Positions 1-11,230 are shown, counted from the first letter of the stretch. The stretch is DNA of 64,000 nt from Dermatophagoides farinae (GCF_024713945.1 NC_134681.1:2902001-2966000); one strand, 5' to 3'. The notes: generated by a model not told the origin, from the sequence alone. A program made the numbers and translations.

Positions 1-820
1 TTGTTGTGATTATATAAGCCAAAATAAACACATTCAATTTAATCACTCTATCTTGATTCGTTCCAACTGGTTTCTTGGTTCGGGTAATCAAGTTGAACTT
101 GTATTCTCTAGCACTAATAATAATGATGATCATCATCATTTTGAATCATTTTGAATTTTTCTATTTCCTTTTATTCTTGGCCAACAGTCATGTTGATGTT
201 GAGATTTTTTTCCTCATCTCTATGTTCTATAGATAGGCCCATCGACCATTCAACCAAGCCATTATTCGCCAATTTTCTCAATCAACGAGCCCAGGCCAAC
301 ACCACACACGTTTCATCTTGAAAAACGGAAAAGAAAAATAACGGTTGGCCATGAATCGGTGGAAAAGAATAAAGTTTGGCCCACTTGCATCAGCCAAAAT
401 TGTATTATATTACCCTGTTCATTTGAGATCTAATAGCAATGATTTTTATCCCAGCCACAAACAAAACAACGAAACGAAAAAAATCTCGATCATTATGGAG
501 TTCGTATTCCAATCGAAAACAATTCATAATTGTGCCATTCCAGTAATGATGACGAATACCGATTCAAATCAACTAGATTTAGCTGATAGACGACCGATCG
601 ATCATCAATAGTCCATCTAGGTCTTTTTTGGAAACGAAAATTCAACTCATTCTAGAGAATATCTAGAGAATGGATGCCATTTTTTTCGATTTCCCCCAAG
701 TATTATACTACAAATTGTCCAGAATTCCATTTTTCTGCCCCTCAAACTGATAGTCAATTCGATGGCTTCATAAAGCAAAATGAAATGTGCAAACAGAAAA
801 CACAAATCTCATTTACCATA

Positions 821-840
821 ACAGCAATTGCAATTGCTGT
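821..840. repeat. 20-bp perfect palindrome
   Basis: The arms ACAGCAATTG and CAATTGCTGT are exact reverse complements with no spacer. The symmetry ends at the next base on each side. Confidence 0.9.
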
Positions 841-1639
841 CAATTTATGGACGTGGCCCAACATCAAATATTAGCCCAACAACATCATCATCATCACATA
901 AATGATGATGGAGAAAATAGAAAAAAAGTTTCATTCGAATTCAATTTGCTTGTGGCACACTCTCACACACCGACACAGGCTGGAAAATATTCAATTTAAG
1001 AAATAAAAAAAAATTGTCCGTACATCAACCAATGATGTTCAGTATCATCATACTTATCTCGACTGAAAAATCGACGATGATGATGCCGGACGACTGAACT
1101 TTTAGTACGGGCCGTATTACACTTCAGACTTTATTATCTTGAGCGGTAGAGCCGAATTATTTACCGAACCAAGATTTTTCTTTTACTTGCATTCATTCTT
1201 TGTTTTTCTTCATTCCATGTGTTCACAGTGTTCACTTGTCTCAATACTGCTACTATTTAAGGCAGAGAATAAATAAATGAATGAACCATTAAGTTGGTCG
1301 TTCATAGTGTGCCTAGTAGTAACAAGGAAAATTCAATGATCAACAACGAAAAGAATATGCAATTTTCATGGGGCACCAACATTTTGCAAATTTTTCCATT
1401 CAACACCCACAAGAGAGAAGAAAAAATTGACTCTTTTTTGGCCCAACATCTTTAGACTTTCGACTTGAAGTTTTCATTTCCATTTCCATTTCCATTTCTA
1501 TTTATTCATTTTATCATCTTTCAGATCTACTTTACCACACATATATCGCTTTGCAGAAGATCTATAAGGCAACAAGAGGCGAAAACGTATTCAAAGTCTA
1601 ACTATTTAAGTATTTCATTCTCAATTTAGCCCAGAATAG

Positions 1640-1640
<1 letters not shown>

Positions 1641-1673
<33 letters not shown>
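1641..1673. repeat. (TTA)11 microsatellite
   Basis: Eleven uninterrupted TTA units in noncoding DNA. Confidence 0.95.
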
Positions 1674-1678
<5 letters not shown>

Positions 1679-2768
1679 GCTCCAGAATGGAGAATGAATT
1701 TTTCGTTTTATTCTTCAATTTCATATTAACAACAATAATGAGATTGAGGAATAAAAAACGATCCAATAGAATGTTTTTGTTGTCAGTACACACGCAAACA
1801 CAAACATGTTCGTAGGGAAAAAACCAGATCTTGAAATAATTCATTCATTTGCTGCATGAAAGAGAGTGAATGGTCCTAAACCAAATCATAATGGTAATGA
1901 CTATGTAGAGAGAATAGAGAAAACACTGGTGCCACTGGTTATTGCGATAACGACAAACAGCAATAACAATAATGTTTTCCATTTGGCCATTTTCTAGATT
2001 TTCACTATAAAATTTATGCCAAATATCAAACCGAATGGGGGTGGTCACTATTTCTGGTGGTGGCCAGAACAATTATCATTTTCGAGACACATGACAATAT
2101 CATCATCATCATCATCATTATCCATATTAATCATCATAATCAACATGGTTGATAACATCATGTTCAACATCCTTGGATCATGGCAATGATTGGATGGAAA
2201 TGCATATTTTATTACATCATCTGTGTGTGTTTGTGTTTATCATCAACTTATTGCTTATTCTATTAGTTTGCCACTATCAATGTTGTTGTTTCAATTTGGT
2301 TGTCGATTTTTGTCATTGTTTTTTTGTTGGCCGATCGAATTCTGCCAAAGATTTGATGATGGAGGGTTTCCAATTTGTTTCCCATACTGCTTCATAGTTG
2401 GATGGGTTGTTGCCGAGATTGTTCAAACAAGCACAATACAAACACAACAATTTGGTAAAGCAAAAACCAGGCAACTGTCATGACGGAGGCAAGCATTATA
2501 ACAACAACAACAACAGCAGCAGCAGCAGTAATAGCAGACATGGAGTTGCTTCATTTAGGAACCTAGAGAATAGAGAAAGACATACCAGAACACATAGTGT
2601 GTCTAAAGTGAGTAAATATCTATCCATCTATCTATCGACATGGCGAATACCGAGAATCGGGAAATGTCCGTAAAAATCGTAAAGATGAAAATTTCCATTC
2701 TGTTGGGAAATAGAATGTGAACTCATTTTCCAGAGAGTCGAGTCTCAAATTGTTGTTCCATGAGAATG

Positions 2769-2792
2769 GTTGTTGTTGTTGTTGTTGTTGTT
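2769..2792. repeat. (GTT)8 microsatellite
   Basis: Eight GTT units, followed by ATC and ATT units. Confidence 0.95.
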
Positions 2793-4342
2793 ATCATCAT
2801 TATTATTGTTGACTATTGAACACTCTGCCATTGGACTAGAATTTTCTTCACACAAGTCCCAGACAGATGGCCAAGATGCTAGTGAAAACCAAAGTCCTAG
2901 AATACATAATGTATCATGTACATCATGATAATTTACAAACAAAAATATGTGCAATATAAATGTTTGTTCGTGGCAATTTTCATTCATTCATTCATTCCGA
3001 GCAACAATAACAACACAAAACGAGACAAAACAGAATTTTTCGCATGGATCCGTACAGTCTGTGTGTATGTATGTAACTAACAAGATAAACCAAACTAGTG
3101 AACCCAGAAGCAAGCAAGTGAAAATCAAATATATGATGATATTTCCAACACAGACACACACACACACACAGACACGAAGTATATTTATTTTTTATCAAGT
3201 CTGCGATATGCAAACACAAACGATACCAAAACATACAAACCAGAATATTATTATCATTGACTTGGCACCATCATTAACATCATCAACATCATCATCGTAG
3301 AGGCTAGAATTTGGATCCTACGACTAATAATAATAAATCATGACAGCCATTGAGTCTTAACAACTACAACAACAACAACAACAACAATAGAATAACCAAA
3401 ACAACAACGAAAAAATGACAATCGACAAGAAAAAGGCCAGACCTTGTTTGATCGGTTTTAAGTAGTGACTGACTGGCTGATTGGCCACACAATAAATAAA
3501 TAAATGTCTGTCGTTCCAGAATTGCATTCAATTTATCCATTGAATGTGGCGTAAAAAACAATGAAAAAAAAGCTAATGGTTCCTTTCTCTTTTCTCTTTT
3601 CTCATTGGACATTATATCAAGCAAAAAACAATGGAGCTATTTTTGTTTTGATTTTCGTTTTACTTTTTCCAGCAGCAATGACAATGGCATTCATAATAAT
3701 GATGATGAGATGATGACTTTGATCTTGGAATCAATTGGATTGAAAATTTTAAACTTGAATCCAATGCTTGAATCCATTGACTTTGACTAGCATTTCAGTC
3801 AGCATTGTTCAGTGTTTGATAAAAATTTACAATCTAGGAAAAACGGACTTTGATAATTCTGGAACCAATGATGAACGACAACAATAATGATCGACGAATA
3901 GAACCGATTTGACCGGAAAGAGATTCAGGCAACAATAACAAAAAAAAACACAAACAACCGGAAAACGAGAGAGAGAAGAAATGAAATCAGAAACAATGAT
4001 GGCGATCATTACAGAAATCCAAATGATGGCTGGTAATCATCATTTCTATTTTCCATCGAATCCAATTCAATTGATGAAATATTGAACGAACAAAACAAAC
4101 TAATGAACTTGCCAATAATAGAGAGAAATTGCATTTTATTTGAAAACAAGTAAAACAAATCGAATGCGAATCAAAACGGATACGGAATCGAAAGCGAATA
4201 AATTCAATATAGCCAACAGTAGATGACACAAACTAATGATAAATAAAATATCAAAGTAAAGTCCCAGTGAACAATTCCAATGGAAGTGAGTTCATTTTAA
4301 ATTGTCATTGCTGCATTCATCTAATCAACAATTGGATATACA

Positions 4343-4724
4343 TTTATTACACACCACAAAATTCAGGTAGCAAGAAGAAAACACGCTTTTGTTGAAATAT
4401 TGACCATAATGATGATGATGATGATGATGTAGATGATAATTTCACTCTTTCACTGTGGATTATGTGGAGCCATTAACACAATGAGGATAGCAACATAGAT
4501 GAATGAATCGATGATGACCAGAATGTTGTGGCCAATTCGTTTGGGCACAAAATTCTAGCCATTCTGTGCTGGTTTGATTGTAACCAGATTTTTTTTTCAT
4601 CTCTAAAAATACTGCCAACCGAAATTGCGAATCATTTAAAGATAATTGACAATTGTCAAATAATGAAAAAATGAATCATTTAGTAATTGAGTAGTTATTG
4701 GATCATTCATTTTTTCTTTTTAAT
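4343..4724 (-). promoter_or_regulatory. Candidate poly(A) signals for the Toll transcript
   Basis: Downstream of the TGA stop, the first ATTAAA hexamer on the minus strand is at 4719-4724 (about 510 nt past the stop). The first canonical AATAAA is at 4343-4348 (about 890 nt past). Either would give an ordinary 3' UTR. Hexamers are frequent in AT-rich DNA, so the call rests on position only. Confidence 0.25.
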
Positions 4725-5176
4725 AATTCAAATAAAATGGGGCTGTTTATAATAATAAGTGGCTGGATGCAAAAAGGAAAGGGTCGAAAAAACAAAGAAA
4801 AGACAAAATATTTATATGCAAAAATTATGTTACAAATTATGTTCATTCATGTAATAAATTGATGGACAATTTTCAGTGTTGTATACAGTGTGTGTGTGTG
4901 TGTAATGTAGAAGCCAAATGAATCAAAACTCAAAGATCACATAGAATTGATGATGATGATGAATTTGATGGTTGTCAACAACAAACGATAACAAAAAACG
5001 AAACGAAAAGCAGACAATTTGGTTTGTTCTGTTTCTCTAAGCTGTGATATATCATTATAAAACTGAAATATCACATCATCATCATCATCATCAGTATCAA
5101 CTATTTACAATCATTGTACAAAGATTGAAAGATTCTTATTGCTATACGAATCTGTGAGGCAAAAATGAGGAATATA

Positions 5177-5200
5177 CAATATTCAATATTCAATATTCAA
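5177..5200. repeat. Heptamer tandem repeat just after the Toll stop codon
   Basis: Three exact copies of CAATATT plus a partial copy lie 35 nt beyond the stop codon, inside the likely 3' UTR. A (GT)n run at about 4889-4902 lies farther along the same UTR. Confidence 0.85.
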
Positions 5201-5234
5201 TTTTCAATTTTGTTTTAGCTTTACTTAACAATCA

Positions 5235-8200
5235 TCAAATATGAACGGCAACGGCCGTCGTCGATGATGCTGATGGCACAAATGGCATTGTCGATTGACC
5301 CGATATATCCGAACCGTTCGATGTGAGCATCAAACTTGAATCATTCGAATTCTGACTGGCCGATTGTTGTTGTTGATGATGCGGATGATTCAGATGATGG
5401 CCATGATGACGACCAGATGTTGATGATGATGATCCTTGATGGAAATGATGTCCAATATTCGACATAGTTGACGTTGCTGGTAGCTGCTGCTGTTGATGTG
5501 TGGATAATGGACCGGATCCGGAGGCACCGGACCCAGACGAGGATTCCATTGTTGTCACACTGGTCGATACACCAGAAACGGATCCATTCGAATGATTATG
5601 GAATAGTCGCTGATGTAATGGATGTGATGGTGGCAATGGTGGCGGTGTCGATTGTGGTGGACCATTCAATTGATTAGGCGGTAGTGGTGGTGGTGCAACA
5701 TTTGGTGGTGGAACACCGGTCGGATGATAGGTAGGATAAGCATATGTTGATTGTTGACTATGGATCGATGATGGTGAATATAATGGATGGCCACCGATCG
5801 CCATAGATGGTGGATGATCCATCATTGGCGAATGACCATAAGACAATTGTTGTCGACCTAAGGTGGTGGTGGTGGTCTGTGCCCCACCCAACAATGGATG
5901 ATGCAATTGATGATGATGTTGATAGCTATCAAAGTTGCGATTATTAGTGCCACAATTCAACATTTGTTGATTGCTGCTCAGACTCAATGGCAGTGTAGAA
6001 TTTTTGCTTTGCTGATTATTACTCAATTGTAATGCTTTACGACCATACAACGAACTGGTGGTAGATGATGATGACGAATTCACAGAAGAACCACCGCCCG
6101 AACTAGCTGTCGGTATTTCGGGCATAGCATAACGAAGTTTTTCCCAGAACATTTTCTCACCCCATTGAAGACAGGTATTGCCGGCCGTTTTGAGCCAAAC
6201 ACGGATATCCGGATCGAGATCTTTACCAGCGACAGGACCAACAAAAATTAGTATCAACTTGTGTCGTGCACGTGAACGTAATGCTTCTTGATGAGCTGTT
6301 TTGAATTCAAAATGTTGCCATTCACCACGAAGAAAATGTTCGGATATGACCAGAATTGTACGACGGCTGGCAGCCATGGCTTCAATGATTGCATCGGCAA
6401 CAAAACCAGATGCAACCGGAAGATCACGATAATGTAAACATAGGCGCATAGGACTTGTTCCATATTCCAATTCAGGAGCAAGCATTTGTTGAACAAATTG
6501 TTCATCTTTCTTTGAATATGACACGAAAGCATCGAATAATTTCTCACCACAATCTGCATCATATGGATCTGAATGACGACCATGACGGCCACCACGACCA
6601 TGACGTCCACGTCTACCATGACCACCTTTTGCACCTGAGCCGGTACTGGAACCACCTCCCAATCGAATGCCGGTTCGTGCATAGAACCATACGGAAATCT
6701 CATGACGATACAGAACGGCCGTAACGATCGAAGCAAGCAACAATAATACGCCAAATGTGGAGAATACAATCAATGCCAAAATCGGGATGAACATTTCGAT
6801 TTGATTTCCGGTTCCATTGCCAGTCATACCATTGACCGAAACGCCACCATTGATGCCAACACTTGATGATGAGGATGAGGATGCGGCAATCGATTCTCGT
6901 TTAGCGTATAGGGAACATGCGGCCGATATGTTTGCACGAGCTTGTTCAATTTCAGTCAATTTATATAGATTTGTCATTGTTGTTGCAGCGGCAACTGCAC
7001 CAAGTGGAAGTGCATAACTTTCATTATATTGACAATGGACACGTGCCAAATCACGAATTATGTCTTGTCGAGCCGGTAGCCATTCCATCATTTGGCCAAC
7101 AAATTGACAATCACAAGACCAGGCATTATCGCCGAGATATAATTGCTGTAATGATGGCAATGACGATGCTAACATGGACCATAATTCAAATTCAACAATT
7201 CGATTATTATCCAGCCGTAATGTTTGCAGTGATCGTAATGCTGAAAACGTACGATTAGCGATAGTTGAGATGATGTTATTCTCTAGATATAGTTCACGTA
7301 AATCGGTGAGACGTTCGAATTCATAACCATATAATGTGTCCAATTGGTTATCGGCCAGATTCAACACTAATAATGATTTCAAACCATTGAATGTTCGATT
7401 ATTGATTGTATGAATGTGCGATGCGTTCAGATAAAGATGACGAAGATTTTTACGACCAATGAATGTGTGGGGACTCAATTCGGCGATATTGTTACCGTCC
7501 AGATATAAATCGGTCACGTCCATCGGTATACGAGTGGGCACAAGATAATGACCATTACGGCCACAATCCACAATGTTCGTATTCCATGATTGATCATAAA
7601 AACAGGTACAATTGTCTGGACAGGTCATTTCACAATCACAAGCATCAAATTCACAACAATGACATAATGCAAAACAATGAGAACGATATGAACATAGAAA
7701 TTGAGATTGACGAGCAGCAGCCAATGTGGTCATCATTGGTTGTTGGCCACGGCCAAACGCCAGTCGACATTGAATCTGATGAGCATCAACAACACGCGGT
7801 AGCTGTCTAGATGGATCTGATCCAATCAATGATGGAAATGATGGCGATAGTGTTGATGGTGGTGGCATTGCTGCTAACATCAATGTTGGCGTTGATAATA
7901 GAGCAGCACGTTGTAACCATTCAATATTGCAATCGCAAACGAATGGATTGCCTGCAATCATAAATTCAGGCGATGGTCGTCGAGTTGGTGGTGGTTTACT
8001 TAGACGTAATGCATTCAGATCTAATGTAGCAAGTCGATTATCACTTAGATCGGCACGAGTTAGGTTATCTTTCTTCAGAAATGTGAATGCTGCTATTTTG
8101 CGTATTTGATTCCTGTTCAGCATGACCAATTCAATCGAATCGGGTATCAATTTCGAATCAATTTCCACTAAACGATTGTGTGATGCATCCAATGTTCGTA

Positions 8201-10748
8201 ATTTGAGTTCGGATTCAATTTCGAAATAATTGCCCAGATTTTCAATCAGATTATCATGTAGATCGAGCCATTGCAGACCGACCGGTATCATGGCATAATC
8301 AAACATTTGAATACGATTGGCCGAAATGTTCAACATGAGCAGATCACGAAGATTGACAAACAAACCGTTTATATCGGCCACTTTGTTTGAATCTAGACGC
8401 AATGCATGCAAATCTGGAATGTTATCAAACGTCCCCTGTTCAACCGATCCGATTGAATTGTTGGCCAAGTTGAGGACACGAAGTGATGGTAGATCAAGGA
8501 AATCACCACGACTCAGATTTCCGATGATGTTGTCTTCAAGATTGAGACTATACAATTGTTCGAGGCCACGATATGAAGCGTTGGATATATCACCGATTTG
8601 ATTATGCGATAAATCTAGCGATCGTAATGAATGCAGTGTTTGTATTGCTTGTGGTACTGTTTGCAGACGATTCTGACCAACATTCAATTCCATCAGACTG
8701 GTAATGTTGGCGAAGGAAGAAACATGAACAATTTGTAAACGATTATCGTCCAAGAATAAGGCATTCAACACTTCAAGACCAGTGAAACTGGCCGCATCCA
8801 ATGTCTGTAGTCTATTTCCACTCAATGATAATGTATGTAGATTACGATTACTGATGAAAGCATTCTCGGCCAATGATTCGATTATGTTATTCTTCAACGA
8901 TAAGGATTGCAATGTATAAAGAGCTCGAAATACGGTCGCATCCACACGGGATAGTTTATTATGGGACAGATCTAATGACAATAACCGAGACATGTCGGCA
9001 AATGTTGTCGGTCCGATCCAATGTGATGTCACTTCATTATTGCTTAGATCAAGAACGGTAACCTGTGAAAGGCCCGAGAATAGACCTGGTGGTATGACAG
9101 ATATGGAATTATTTTGCAGATACAGTTCGGCCAATGTTGTTTTCACAGCTTGAAAGAATCTGGCCGGCAGTGCTACCAATTGATTATTGCTTAAATCGAG
9201 ACGATTCAATTCGGCTAGACCAGCTAAAGATGTTTCTTCTGCACGTGCAATCAGATTCTGCCGTAGATTGAGCACTTGAAGATAATGTAGACGTGAGAAG
9301 CCTCGATCAGTTAATACTTTGATTCGATTGTGGCTAGCATCCAGGTTCAATATGGAATCTAGCCGACGGCAATCATTTTTCATCGATCCAGTTGCAGTCT
9401 GTGCTGACGCTGACGCTGACGACGATGACGAGGACAAAGACGAAGACGAAGACGAGGATGTGGTCGATGCTTCATATGATGATTTTGCACTGAAACCCAA
9501 TGAAGCGACATCTTGAAATGAGTTGGCCGAAATGTTGACATATTGTAATCGATTCAATGGACACAGTATCGATGATGGCAGTTGACTTAGACCATTCTCA
9601 CTCAGATCTAATGATTCAAGATTTTTGATCGGCGAAAATATTGACGATGTGCTCGTTGACAAACGAAGACTAAGATCACCCCAATCAGTGTTATATGTAC
9701 GAATGGTGAGATGTCGTAGCTCTTGTAGACCAATGAACACATGAGCCGGAAGCTCGCTTAATTTACAACGTTCTATGTAAAGCTCACGTAATTGATGTAA
9801 TGAACGAAATGCCCGTTCCGGTAATTGGGATTGAAATAAAAGATCTTCGCATTGTAATCGTAATGCATGAGTACGATCACCCGGTATTAGACTTAGATTG
9901 ACACCAGAATCAAGGGCACCATTCAATGTACGAAAATGGCACTGTAATAGCTGATTAGCCGATGAAGATGTTGACGACGATGAAGATAATGACGACGATG
10001 ACGATGATGATGATGATGATGATGATGTGCCCATTGTAGTCGTTGCAGACAATGAGTGTGTGGAAGAATGAGAATGAGCTTGTATAGACAGATGACTTAG
10101 TGATGGGGATGAATCATCCATTGAAGAATGACTTCCGGAATGGCCAGTACCAGTGGCCGACGTTGATGGCTGCTGATGTGATGAACTACTGCTACGTAAT
10201 GGCCGCCATTCACAGCCGGCTGGTGTCACCGATTGATGATTATTGCTTGATATTAAAACACCATTCACATTGGGCATAATCATCATCATGGGACATGAAT
10301 GCATCACAATTAAAAGAATCAAAATTGACCACAACCACATCACCTTGGATGATGATTGAAACCTCCTCGATGATTGTTGAGTATTTCTACCATGATCATG
10401 GTAATCTTTGGTCCTTGTCATCATTCTAGATAAACTAGAAATGGTCGAATCATTTTTCAAAGAGATCACAGTGGGTATAATACACGAATGTGGCAAAAGT
10501 GATGAATACTTTGCTGTCTTCATCCTTGCTGATTTATTAATTTGGCATCTTGTTGTTGAGCAATCAACATTGGTAAGCGGAGGTAGATTCCGTGATTGCT
10601 GTCTATCATCATGATGATGCCATGACGATGATGGCAGCAGTCCATCAGACAACATAGGATCCGGTGGCCGATGACGATTTGTTGACATTTTTAGTTGATT
10701 TTTAGTGCTTGTTGCCATCTCTTTTGTTGGTGATATTTTCGATTTCAT
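5235..10748 (-). CDS. Toll receptor of the Toll-6/Tollo (Toll-8) type, single exon
   Basis: Type I membrane receptor. Residues are numbered from the ATG at 10748 (1837 aa; stop TGA at 5235-5237). A hydrophobic signal-like segment (about 137-160, WLWSILILLIVMHS) is followed by a Ser-rich stretch and twenty-odd leucine-rich repeats. Then come a cysteine cap (C938, C940, C994, C1019), the dense cluster CHCCEFDACDCEMTCPDNCTC (C1025-C1062), about five more repeats, a second cap (C1212, C1214, C1239, C1278), a helix at 1320-1347, and a TIR domain at 1402-1541. TIR motifs are box 1 FDAFVSYSKKDE, box 2 R1441-D1442 and box 3 FWEKLR. The multi-cysteine cluster and TIR place it in the Toll-6/7/8/18-wheeler clade. 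The exact paralogue is unresolved. Fly members act in cell intercalation, axon and glycan patterning more than in classical immunity. It is longer than fly relatives (about 1350-1520 aa) because of an N-terminal extension, Ser inserts, a Gly/Arg/His linker and a 296-aa tail. The frame is open upstream to about 10880 but holds no earlier ATG. ATGs at 10424/10421 or 10340 are alternative starts. Confidence 0.95.
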   Translation of the reverse strand: MKSKISPTKEMATSTKNQLKMSTNRHRPPDPMLSDGLLPSSSWHHHDDRQQSRNLPPLTNVDCSTTRCQINKSARMKTAKYSSLLPHSCIIPTVISLKNDSTISSLSRMMTRTKDYHDHGRNTQQSSRRFQSSSKVMWLWSILILLIVMHSCPMMMIMPNVNGVLISSNNHQSVTPAGCEWRPLRSSSSSHQQPSTSATGTGHSGSHSSMDDSSPSLSHLSIQAHSHSSTHSLSATTTMGTSSSSSSSSSSSSLSSSSSTSSSANQLLQCHFRTLNGALDSGVNLSLIPGDRTHALRLQCEDLLFQSQLPERAFRSLHQLRELYIERCKLSELPAHVFIGLQELRHLTIRTYNTDWGDLSLRLSTSTSSIFSPIKNLESLDLSENGLSQLPSSILCPLNRLQYVNISANSFQDVASLGFSAKSSYEASTTSSSSSSSLSSSSSSASASAQTATGSMKNDCRRLDSILNLDASHNRIKVLTDRGFSRLHYLQVLNLRQNLIARAEETSLAGLAELNRLDLSNNQLVALPARFFQAVKTTLAELYLQNNSISVIPPGLFSGLSQVTVLDLSNNEVTSHWIGPTTFADMSRLLSLDLSHNKLSRVDATVFRALYTLQSLSLKNNIIESLAENAFISNRNLHTLSLSGNRLQTLDAASFTGLEVLNALFLDDNRLQIVHVSSFANITSLMELNVGQNRLQTVPQAIQTLHSLRSLDLSHNQIGDISNASYRGLEQLYSLNLEDNIIGNLSRGDFLDLPSLRVLNLANNSIGSVEQGTFDNIPDLHALRLDSNKVADINGLFVNLRDLLMLNISANRIQMFDYAMIPVGLQWLDLHDNLIENLGNYFEIESELKLRTLDASHNRLVEIDSKLIPDSIELVMLNRNQIRKIAAFTFLKKDNLTRADLSDNRLATLDLNALRLSKPPPTRRPSPEFMIAGNPFVCDCNIEWLQRAALLSTPTLMLAAMPPPSTLSPSFPSLIGSDPSRQLPRVVDAHQIQCRLAFGRGQQPMMTTLAAARQSQFLCSYRSHCFALCHCCEFDACDCEMTCPDNCTCFYDQSWNTNIVDCGRNGHYLVPTRIPMDVTDLYLDGNNIAELSPHTFIGRKNLRHLYLNASHIHTINNRTFNGLKSLLVLNLADNQLDTLYGYEFERLTDLRELYLENNIISTIANRTFSALRSLQTLRLDNNRIVEFELWSMLASSLPSLQQLYLGDNAWSCDCQFVGQMMEWLPARQDIIRDLARVHCQYNESYALPLGAVAAATTMTNLYKLTEIEQARANISAACSLYAKRESIAASSSSSSSVGINGGVSVNGMTGNGTGNQIEMFIPILALIVFSTFGVLLLLASIVTAVLYRHEISVWFYARTGIRLGGGSSTGSGAKGGHGRRGRHGRGGRHGRHSDPYDADCGEKLFDAFVSYSKKDEQFVQQMLAPELEYGTSPMRLCLHYRDLPVASGFVADAIIEAMAASRRTILVISEHFLRGEWQHFEFKTAHQEALRSRARHKLILIFVGPVAGKDLDPDIRVWLKTAGNTCLQWGEKMFWEKLRYAMPEIPTASSGGGSSVNSSSSSTTSSLYGRKALQLSNNQQSKNSTLPLSLSSNQQMLNCGTNNRNFDSYQHHHQLHHPLLGGAQTTTTTLGRQQLSYGHSPMMDHPPSMAIGGHPLYSPSSIHSQQSTYAYPTYHPTGVPPPNVAPPPLPPNQLNGPPQSTPPPLPPSHPLHQRLFHNHSNGSVSGVSTSVTTMESSSGSGASGSGPLSTHQQQQLPATSTMSNIGHHFHQGSSSSTSGRHHGHHLNHPHHQQQQSASQNSNDSSLMLTSNGSDISGQSTMPFVPSASSTTAVAVHI
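9402..9464 (-). repeat. Polyserine tract in the Toll ectodomain, second, inside the repeat array
   Basis: This is a second Ser-rich run with a short Ala/Ser tail (residues about 429-449). It interrupts the leucine-rich repeat array between the repeat ending near residue 420 and the one starting with C460/R461. Relatives carry a short loop at this point, so this looks like an expanded loop and not a broken repeat. Confidence 0.85.
9960..10025 (-). repeat. Polyserine tract in the Toll ectodomain, first
   Basis: An ATC/GTC-type trinucleotide run on the plus strand is read as TCA/TCG serine codons on the minus strand. It gives about 22 residues that are nearly all Ser (residues 242-263 from the ATG at 10748). 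It lies between the signal-like segment and the first leucine-rich repeats. The same trinucleotide is common in the surrounding noncoding DNA. Confidence 0.9.
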
Positions 10749-10960
10749 TTTCTTTTTTTTGAAGCAATTTCTCAATGATTCAATAAGATGTATTCGACTT
10801 TTACATTTTTCTAATACAACATTAATATCGGTGGTGTCGTTGACAATTGAAGCTACAAAATATCGATCAATTCAATCGATTGACACATTTGACAGTGAGA
10901 CACACACACACACACACACACACAAGCACACACAAATAGAGAATAAGTGTTTGTTATATG
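10749..10960 (-). other. Toll 5' flank
   Basis: On the minus strand this is the sequence immediately upstream of the first in-frame ATG. The Toll frame stays open back to a TGA near 10880 without another ATG. A TTG lies nine codons before the chosen start but is not a normal animal start codon. A CA/GT microsatellite (10900-10924) and weak TATA-like sequence (CATATAAC region, about 10950-10960) lie farther upstream. I cannot place a transcription start or exclude a 5' UTR intron. Confidence 0.4.
10900..10924. repeat. (AC)n microsatellite upstream of Toll
   Basis: About 12 AC units, uninterrupted, with further short ACA runs to 10935. It lies roughly 150 bp upstream of the first ATG of the Toll gene. 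Confidence 0.95.
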
Positions 10961-11230
10961 AGCAAACATATATGCCTAGTGCAAATCGATATTATTTGTT
11001 GGTTGTTCGAACTCTACGAATTTAGCCATTTATGAGCGAGTCAATGGTTCAATATTTGAATGAAGAATTTCGAATGTGGAAAAAATGTATTTTAAAATGA
11101 TTCAATGTTCAAACATTCAACTACTCATTATCATTCGTCACACACACACACAAACTAAACACATCAATTGATGGATGCACACCCAAACACACAATGACGC
11201 ATTGAGAAAGTTATCGATTGTTGATCTTCA

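Larger units (their letters stand above)
1..4342. other. Left flank without a recognised gene
   Basis: AT-rich DNA with short open frames that lack recognisable domains. It holds a 20-bp perfect palindrome (821-840), a run of CATTTC hexamers (about 1473-1500), a TTA microsatellite (1641-1673), CAT runs near 2100 and a GTT run (2769-2792). The interval 2800-2930 is less AT-biased and open on both strands, but it has no convincing splice sites. Confidence 0.6.

Noticed and set aside
6254..7810. Long open frames at 6254-6769 (minus, other frame), 6917-7258 (plus) and 7463-7810 (plus)
   Set aside because: They lie inside the Toll coding region in other frames and have no domain of their own. They are shadows of the Toll codons.
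10749..10775. TTG as the start codon of the Toll frame, nine codons before the first ATG
   Set aside because: TTG is not a normal start codon in animals, so I chose the ATG at 10748 as the upper limit.
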